A stretch of 64,000 nucleotides of DNA from an uncultured Caulobacter sp. (GTDB taxonomy: Bacteria > Pseudomonadota > Alphaproteobacteria > Caulobacterales > Caulobacteraceae), in assembly GCA_913776195.1 (NCBI GenBank), contig CAJYMH010000031.1, positions 426,637 to 490,636 of the forward strand, read 5' to 3'. The notes below the pieces were generated by a model. That model did not search any database. It saw only the letters and a program-made list of their open reading frames with translations, and had not been told where the DNA came from. This document shows, in pieces, positions 59,320 to 64,000 of the stretch; position 1 is the first letter of the stretch, and each line of letters opens with the position of its first letter. The translations under genes were made by a program, and so were the position numbers.

Positions 59320-61482
59320 ATGCCGCGCGTCGCTTCCATCCTCCTGCCCATGCCGCTGCCCGAGGCCTTCGATTATTTCGAACCCGAAGGTATGGATCTG
59401 GCCGTCGGCGACCACGTGGCCGCGCCGCTGGGGCCGCGCCTGATGCACGGCGTCGTCACCGACATTCGCGATGGCGCGGGCATGAACCGGCCGCTGAAAA
59501 GCGTGGCCGAAAAGCTGGAGGGACCGCCCCTGCCGCCGGGCACCCTGGCCTTCGTCCAGTGGGCGGCGCGCTACGCCGTCGATGCGCCCGGATGGCCGCT
59601 AGCCATCGCCCTGCGCGGCCTGCGGGCGCCGCCTCCGAAGCCCGAACGCCTGATCGCCGCCACCGGCAAGTCTCCGGCCCGCGCGACGCCGGCGCGCACG
59701 AAGGTCCTGGAGATCATCGGCGACCGCCAGATGCAGGGCGCGGCCCTGGCCGCGGAAGCCGGCGTCTCCGCCGGTGTCGTGAAGGGTCTGGTGGACGAGG
59801 GCGTGCTGGAGGTGCGGCTGATCGAGATGCACCTGAACCCGCCGCCGCCTGACCTGACCTTGCCGGCCGCCCAGCTCAATCCCAGTCAGGCCGCGTCGGC
59901 CAAGGCGCTGGGCGACCTGTTCAGCGCCGGCGGCTTCCAGTCGGCCCTGCTCGACGGCGTCACCGGCTCTGGCAAGACCGAGGTCTATCTGGAGGCCGTC
60001 GCCCGCGCCCTGGAGGAAGACCCGGACGCGCAGATCCTGATCCTGCTGCCGGAGATCGCCCTGACCCAGGCGGTGATCGCCCGCTTCGAGGCCCGCTTCG
60101 GCGCGCCGCCTTGCGAGTGGCACAGCGCGGTCACCCCGCCCCGCCGTCGCCGGACCTGGGAAGCGGTGGCCGCCGGCTCCGCCCGCATCGTCATCGGCGC
60201 CCGTTCCGCCCTGTTCCTGCCCTTCGCTAAGCTGCGGGTGATCGTGGTCGATGAGGAGCACGACGGCTCCTACAAGCAGGACGAGGGCTTCATCTATCAG
60301 GCCCGAGATCTGGCCGTGGCCCGCGCGAAGCTGGAAGGGGCGCTGGTCGTCCTCGCCTCCGCCACCCCGTCCATGGAGACCCTGTGGAACGCACAGGCGG
60401 GGCGTTACCGCTGGCTTCGCCTGTCGGAGCGGCATGGCGCGGCGCGTCTGCCGGACGTCTCCCTGATCGACTTGCGACAGACTCCGCCGGAGCGTGACCG
60501 CTGGCTGTCGCCGCCTTTGATCCGCGCCATGGGCGAGACCCTGGCGCAGGGAGAGCAGTCGTTGCTGTTCCTCAATCGCCGGGGCTATGCGCCGCTGGTT
60601 CTCTGCCGCGCCTGCGGCGAGCGAATGACCGCGCCGGATACCGACAGCTGGCTGGTGGAGCATCGCTACACCGGCCGCCTGGTCTGTCACCTGACGGGCT
60701 TCTCCATGAAGAAGCCGGACGCCTGCCCCCACTGCGGGGCCAAGGACAGCCTGGTCTCCATCGGCCCTGGCGTGGAGCGGGTGCAAGAGGAGGCGCAGAG
60801 CCTGTTCCCGGATGCCCGTGTGGCGGTCTTCTCCTCCGACACCGTGTTCGACGCGGCCGGGGCTCGCGCCCTGGTGGAGAGCATGGCCCAAGGCGAGATC
60901 GACATCCTCGTCGCCACTCAAGCGGCGGCCAAGGGGCACAACTTCCCGAACCTGACGCTCGTGGGTGTGGTGGACGCCGACCTGGGCCTGCGCGGCGGCG
61001 ACCTGCGGGCGGGGGAGCGGACGTTCCAGCTCCTAGCGCAAGCAGCTGGTCGCGCTGGGCGGCACGACAAGCCGGGCCGCGCCATGCTGCAGACCTATGC
61101 GCCCGAGCATCCGGTCATGCAGGCCCTGGCGGCTCAGGACCGTGAGGCCTTCATTGACGCTGAGATGGCGGCGCGAGAGATCGCCGGCCTGCCGCCCTAT
61201 GGCCGACTGGCGGCCATCGTCCTGTCCAGCGAGAACAGTCAGGCGCTGGAGGCCTACGCTCGCGCCCTGGCCGCCGCCGCGCCCAACGCCGAGGGGGTGG
61301 AGGTCTTCGGCCCGGCCGATGCGCCGCTCAGCCTGATCCGGGGGCGGCGGCGCAAGCGCCTGCTGGTGCGCGCCGACCGCAACATCGACCTGCAAGGCTA
61401 TCTGTCGACCTGGAAGGCGCGGGCCAAGCCGCCCAACGCCGTGCGCATGACGATCGACGTGGATCCCTACAGCTTTCTGTAG
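59320..61482 (+). CDS. priA: Primosomal protein N' (replication restart helicase)
   Basis: A 720-residue superfamily 2 helicase that restarts stalled replication forks. The N-terminal 3'-OH-binding domain starts RVASILLPMPLPEAFDY. The Walker A motif is GVTGSGKTEVYLEAV, the DEEH box is VVDEEHDGSYKQDEGF, and the zinc-binding cysteines are in CRACGERM and CPHCGAKD with the intervening VCHLTG. Helicase motifs V and VI (VATQAAAKGHNFP, LAQAAGRAGRHDKPGRA) are present. Length is normal. Confidence 0.97.
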   Translation: MPRVASILLPMPLPEAFDYFEPEGMDLAVGDHVAAPLGPRLMHGVVTDIRDGAGMNRPLKSVAEKLEGPPLPPGTLAFVQWAARYAVDAPGWPLAIALRGLRAPPPKPERLIAATGKSPARATPARTKVLEIIGDRQMQGAALAAEAGVSAGVVKGLVDEGVLEVRLIEMHLNPPPPDLTLPAAQLNPSQAASAKALGDLFSAGGFQSALLDGVTGSGKTEVYLEAVARALEEDPDAQILILLPEIALTQAVIARFEARFGAPPCEWHSAVTPPRRRRTWEAVAAGSARIVIGARSALFLPFAKLRVIVVDEEHDGSYKQDEGFIYQARDLAVARAKLEGALVVLASATPSMETLWNAQAGRYRWLRLSERHGAARLPDVSLIDLRQTPPERDRWLSPPLIRAMGETLAQGEQSLLFLNRRGYAPLVLCRACGERMTAPDTDSWLVEHRYTGRLVCHLTGFSMKKPDACPHCGAKDSLVSIGPGVERVQEEAQSLFPDARVAVFSSDTVFDAAGARALVESMAQGEIDILVATQAAAKGHNFPNLTLVGVVDADLGLRGGDLRAGERTFQLLAQAAGRAGRHDKPGRAMLQTYAPEHPVMQALAAQDREAFIDAEMAAREIAGLPPYGRLAAIVLSSENSQALEAYARALAAAAPNAEGVEVFGPADAPLSLIRGRRRKRLLVRADRNIDLQGYLSTWKARAKPPNAVRMTIDVDPYSFL

Positions 61483-61493
61483 GCTCAAAGAGA

Positions 61494-61519
61494 AAGGGCG
61501 GACCTTGCGGCCCGCCCTT
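61494..61519. terminator. Bidirectional terminator between priA and the TerC gene
   Basis: AAGGGCGG and CCGCCCTT pair over a ten-base loop, 11 bases after priA and ten before the end of the convergent gene. On the minus strand the stem is followed by TCTCTTTG, so it ends the TerC gene best. Confidence 0.7.
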
Positions 61520-61528
61520 GGAAGCGCG

Positions 61529-62266
61529 TCAGGGCTTCTTGCGCCTCGCGAACATGTTCAGCGCCTCGACCCCGGCCGAGAAGGCCATGGCCGCGTAGAT
61601 GTAGCCCTTGGGCACATGATAGCCGAAGCCGTCGGCGATCAGCACCATGCCGATCATCAGCAGGAAGCCCAGGGCCAGCATGACCACGGTCGGGTTCTTG
61701 TGAATGAAATCGGCCAGCGGGTCGGCGGCCAGCAGCATCACGATCACCGCCACGATGACGGCGATCATCATCACCGGCAGATGCTCGGTCATGCCGACGG
61801 CGGTCAGGATCGAGTCGATCGAGAATACGATGTCCAACAGAATGATCTGCACGATCGCCGAGCCGACATTGGTGATCGCCGTCGAGGCGGGCGTCTTGTC
61901 GAGGATGGCGTCGGACGGGGCCGGGTCAACGGTGTGGTGGATCTCCTTTGTCGCCTTCCAGACCAGGAACAGGCCGCCGGCGATCAGGATGATGTCGCGC
62001 CAGCTGAACTCATTGCCCAGAATCGTGAAAGCCGGCGCGGTCAAACCGACGATCCAGGCGATGGCCGAAAGCAGCGCCAGACGCATCACCAGCGCCAGGC
62101 CGATGCCGAGCTGGCGGACCTTTTTGCGGTTGGCCTCCGGCAGCTTGTTGGAAAGGATCGAGATGAAGATGAGGTTGTCGATGCCCAGGACCACCTCCAT
62201 CACGATGAGGGTGACGAGGGCGGCCCAGGCGGCCGGATCGGCGGCGAGAGCGAGAAGGTCGGTCAT
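61529..62266 (-). CDS. TerC-family integral membrane protein
   Basis: A 245-residue protein with about seven helices. The family motif [23 protein letters not shown] near the start and [17 protein letters not shown] in the middle carry the conserved acidic residues in membrane helices. TerC-type proteins are linked to tellurite resistance and, in several bacteria, to manganese efflux and metalation of exported proteins. No other ter genes are nearby, so metal homeostasis is the likelier role. Confidence 0.93.
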   Translation of the reverse strand: MTDLLALAADPAAWAALVTLIVMEVVLGIDNLIFISILSNKLPEANRKKVRQLGIGLALVMRLALLSAIAWIVGLTAPAFTILGNEFSWRDIILIAGGLFLVWKATKEIHHTVDPAPSDAILDKTPASTAITNVGSAIVQIILLDIVFSIDSILTAVGMTEHLPVMMIAVIVAVIVMLLAADPLADFIHKNPTVVMLALGFLLMIGMVLIADGFGYHVPKGYIYAAMAFSAGVEALNMFARRKKP

Positions 62267-62383
62267 CAGGGATCGGCCTGTTCTGAAAGTGTGAGACGAT
62301 GAAAGCTATCTAAGCTTGTCTTTGGGACAAGAGGGAGGGGCGAGAATCGCGTTTTCGCGGCGAGGCCCCCCATGGTTTCCACA

Positions 62384-62448
62384 GGGTTAATGGGGTGCGG
62401 CCGTAAACCCTCTTTTCATAAGTCCGTGAGAGGGTTACCCCTTAACCC
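62384..62448 (+). ncRNA. Structured leader of the CHAP gene
   Basis: Two nested stems: an outer one pairing GGGTTAA(T)GGGGT with ACCCCTTAACCC (one bulged base) and an inner one pairing AACCCTC with GAGGGTT, with a nine-base bulge on the left. The right arms adjoin directly. It ends 25 bases before the ATG at 62474. It could be an mRNA leader switch or a small RNA; no family is recognised. Confidence 0.45.
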
Positions 62449-62473
62449 GAGTGTCACGGGGGAGTACCCGAAC

Positions 62474-63178
62474 ATGCGTCAACGGACGAGAGCCGGTCTC
62501 GGCTCCCTGGCCGCCGCTTTGTTTTTGAGCCTCGTGCCGTTTTCCGGCGCAGTCGCTGACGGCTATTGGCAGTGCGTTCCGTTCGCACGCCTCATCTCAG
62601 GCATTCAGATTTTCGGCGACGCCCGTACCTGGTGGGGCCAGGCGCGCGGTCGCTACGAAACCGGCTATACGCCCAAGGCCGGTTCGGTTCTTTGCTTCCA
62701 GCCCACAGGCCGCATGCGCCTGGGCCATGTCGCCGTCGTCAGCCAGGTGCTCACCGACCGCGTCATCCAGATCACCCACGCCAACTGGTCCGTTATCGAG
62801 GGCACGCGCGGCAAGGTGGAGAAGGACGTCACCGTGGTGGACGTCTCCCCGACTGGCGACTGGTCCCAGGTGAAGGTCTGGTACGACCCGGCCCGTGATC
62901 TGGGCTCGACGGTCTATCCGACCCACGGCTTCATCTATCAGAACGCCCAAGCCATCGCCGTCGCCTCGGCCAGCGAGAAGGTCGGCAAGGCCGGCTCCGC
63001 CGCCATGGCCATGGCCCAGTCCGCCGTCGGCACGGTCAGCGCCGCTGTCCGTCCGGGCGCCTCGCCTTTCGGCCTGATCACCCAGGCCGCCGATGCGACC
63101 GACCGCATCGCCGCCCTGATCGCCGCCGCCACGACCCAGGGTCCGCCCTCGGCCGACGAACGCGACGGCCCGCGTTGA
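62474..63178 (+). CDS. Secreted CHAP-domain amidase/peptidase-like protein
   Basis: A 234-residue exported protein from ATG 62474, with GGGGAG upstream; the longer frame upstream includes the structured leader. Residues 1-28 form a signal peptide (hydrophobic core LAAALFLSLVPFSGAV). The CHAP domain has catalytic Cys34 in YWQCVPFARLISG and His85 in RLGHVAVVSQV, with ITHANW supplying the third residue. Such enzymes cut peptidoglycan peptides or cross-bridges. The C-terminus is a long Ala-rich tail with no clear fold. Confidence 0.87.
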   Translation: MRQRTRAGLGSLAAALFLSLVPFSGAVADGYWQCVPFARLISGIQIFGDARTWWGQARGRYETGYTPKAGSVLCFQPTGRMRLGHVAVVSQVLTDRVIQITHANWSVIEGTRGKVEKDVTVVDVSPTGDWSQVKVWYDPARDLGSTVYPTHGFIYQNAQAIAVASASEKVGKAGSAAMAMAQSAVGTVSAAVRPGASPFGLITQAADATDRIAALIAAATTQGPPSADERDGPR

Positions 63179-63186
63179 CGTTGTCC

Positions 63187-63214
63187 CCAGGCTCGGGCGA
63201 TAGCCGGAGCCTGG
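63187..63214 (+). promoter_or_regulatory. Hairpin before the CorA gene, touching its Shine-Dalgarno
   Basis: CCAGGCTC and GAGCCTGG pair, with an inner GGC/GCC pair and a four-base loop. The right arm meets GGGAGG (63213-63218), the ribosome binding site for ATG 63225. It could serve as terminator for the CHAP gene or as a translational gate. Confidence 0.45.
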
Positions 63215-63224
63215 GAGGCCGTTC

Positions 63225-64000
63225 ATGCTGAGACTCCTTCGCCGTAGCGACGCCGGGCTGGAATGCCCTCTGCTGACCGATGACTGGTCCCTGCCCAGCG
63301 ACGCCGTGTGGATCGATCTGATCGAGCCCAAGCGCGAGGAGGAGCTCGCCGTCGAGAAGGCGCTCGGCCTCCTGCTGCCCACGCGCGAGGACATGGCCGA
63401 GATCGAGGCCTCCTCACGCATCTACCAGGAGCAGGGCGCGACCTTCCTGACCGCCTCGATCCTGGTCAACAGCGACGCCGACCTGCCCAGCATCGCCCCG
63501 ATCACCTTCGTCCTGGCGGGTGAGCGTCTGATCACGATCCGCTATGGCGAGCCTCGGGCCTTCATGGCCTATGCGGCGCAGACCGAATTGCAGAAGCCGC
63601 CCCATCCCGACGGCGCGGTGATCATGGTCGGCATTCTCGACGCGGTGGTGGATCGGGTCGCCGACATCCTAGAGCGCACGGCGGCCGAGGTGGAGGCGGT
63701 GTCGGTCGCCATCTTCCGCACACCGAAGACCGCCGGCTTCCAGCCGATCATCAACCGTCTAGGCAAGGCCCAGATGACGGGCGCAAAGGCTCGCGAAAGC
63801 CTGGTCAGCCTGTCGCGGCTGGTCAGCTACGCCACCATCACCGGCCAGATGGAGATGGATGCCGACCTGCTGGACCGGGTGAAGACCTTGCAGCGGGACA
63901 TTCAGTCCCTGACCGACCACGCGGGGTACCTGTCGGGGAATGTGACCTTCCTGTTGGACGCCGCCTTGGGCCTTATCAACATCGAGCAGAACTCGATTAT
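63225..64000 (+). CDS. corA: CorA-family magnesium/metal transporter, N-terminal part (3' end outside window)
   Basis: The frame from ATG 63225 is open to the window end, giving 258 residues. The start MLRLLRRSDAGLECPLL and WIDLIEPKREEEL, then LGLLLPTREDMAEIEASSRIYQE, and the coiled helices with LERTAAEVEAVS and YLSGNVTFLLDAALGLINIEQN are the cytoplasmic funnel domain of CorA. The two membrane helices and the GMN selectivity motif fall beyond the end, so the transport role rests on this part alone. Confidence 0.9.
   Translation, partial: MLRLLRRSDAGLECPLLTDDWSLPSDAVWIDLIEPKREEELAVEKALGLLLPTREDMAEIEASSRIYQEQGATFLTASILVNSDADLPSIAPITFVLAGERLITIRYGEPRAFMAYAAQTELQKPPHPDGAVIMVGILDAVVDRVADILERTAAEVEAVSVAIFRTPKTAGFQPIINRLGKAQMTGAKARESLVSLSRLVSYATITGQMEMDADLLDRVKTLQRDIQSLTDHAGYLSGNVTFLLDAALGLINIEQNSI

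Noticed and set aside
62380..62450. CtrA-type TTAA boxes and a nearby GAATC (CcrM site) in the CHAP leader
   Set aside because: The TTAA halves are not spaced by seven bases as in TTAA-N7-TTAA, and GANTC is too short to be meaningful alone; the nested stem explains the repeats better.

Overview
The window is GC-rich, tightly packed chromosomal DNA of an alphaproteobacterium, almost certainly Caulobacteraceae (Caulobacter, Phenylobacterium or a close relative). Support comes from a ChvI/ChvG two-component system followed by a short P-loop-only HprK, an EIIA-Man protein and HPr; large TonB-dependent receptors; an aa3 oxidase operon with alphaproteobacterial assembly genes; a PdeA-type GEDEF-EAL phosphodiesterase; and the order sucC-sucD-sucA-sucB-lpd. 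I see no rRNA, tRNA, CRISPR array, prophage or insertion sequence. The content is core metabolism and signalling, with a few accessory patches (TonB receptors, a secreted glycoside hydrolase, TetR and LytTR regulators).

Layout. 1-1322: 3' end of a TonB-dependent receptor. 1346-7622: an unrecognised 568-residue protein divergent from chvI-chvG-hprK-EIIA-HPr and an HPP-CBS membrane protein. 7626-12595: bioB, a secreted GH5 hydrolase with a C-terminal carbohydrate-binding module, a membrane protein with a ruined GGDEF motif, and a CYTH protein. 12591-17326: ahcY behind a SahR-like palindrome, a beta-lactamase-fold hydrolase, RarD and asd. 17735-29116: one long plus-strand run, coxB-ctaD-ctaB-small protein-ctaG-ctaE-DUF983-surf1-thrC-M16 peptidase-acetyltransferase-pdeA. 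29127-37177: YqgE/AlgH, a peroxiredoxin, an acyl-CoA dehydrogenase, YceI and a cytochrome b561-YceI fusion, a Sua5-type tRNA-modification enzyme, an FAD oxidase and YaaA. 37268-42189: 3-hydroxybutyrate dehydrogenase, patatin, Nudix, SDR, nitronate monooxygenase and an acetyltransferase. 42186-48154: a membrane LytTR regulator divergent from a DUF2306 protein, then TetR, a complete TonB receptor and an MFS transporter. 48311-57300: succinyl-CoA synthetase, the 2-oxoglutarate dehydrogenase complex with a DUF3088 gene inside it, and a YciA-type thioesterase. 57352-64000: a small exported protein, DUF484-xerC, priA, TerC, a CHAP-domain protein and the 5' part of a CorA-type transporter.

How it fits together. 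Several blocks are functional units: envelope sensing linked to a PTS phosphorelay; the terminal oxidase with its heme O and copper assembly factors; the 2-oxoglutarate-to-succinate segment of the TCA cycle; and an import module (TetR, TonB receptor, MFS). Many genes overlap by 1-4 bases (GTGA, ATGA, TAATG), so translational coupling is common. The most interesting non-coding signals are a near-identical 14-bp palindrome upstream of both the GH5 hydrolase and sucC, an 18-bp palindrome before ahcY, a 96-bp compound palindromic element plus a perfect 12-bp hairpin between sucD and sucA, a nested stem in the CHAP gene leader, and hairpins that cover Shine-Dalgarno sequences. No wholly new multi-gene system is evident. 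All family calls come from reading motifs by eye; no database search was run.
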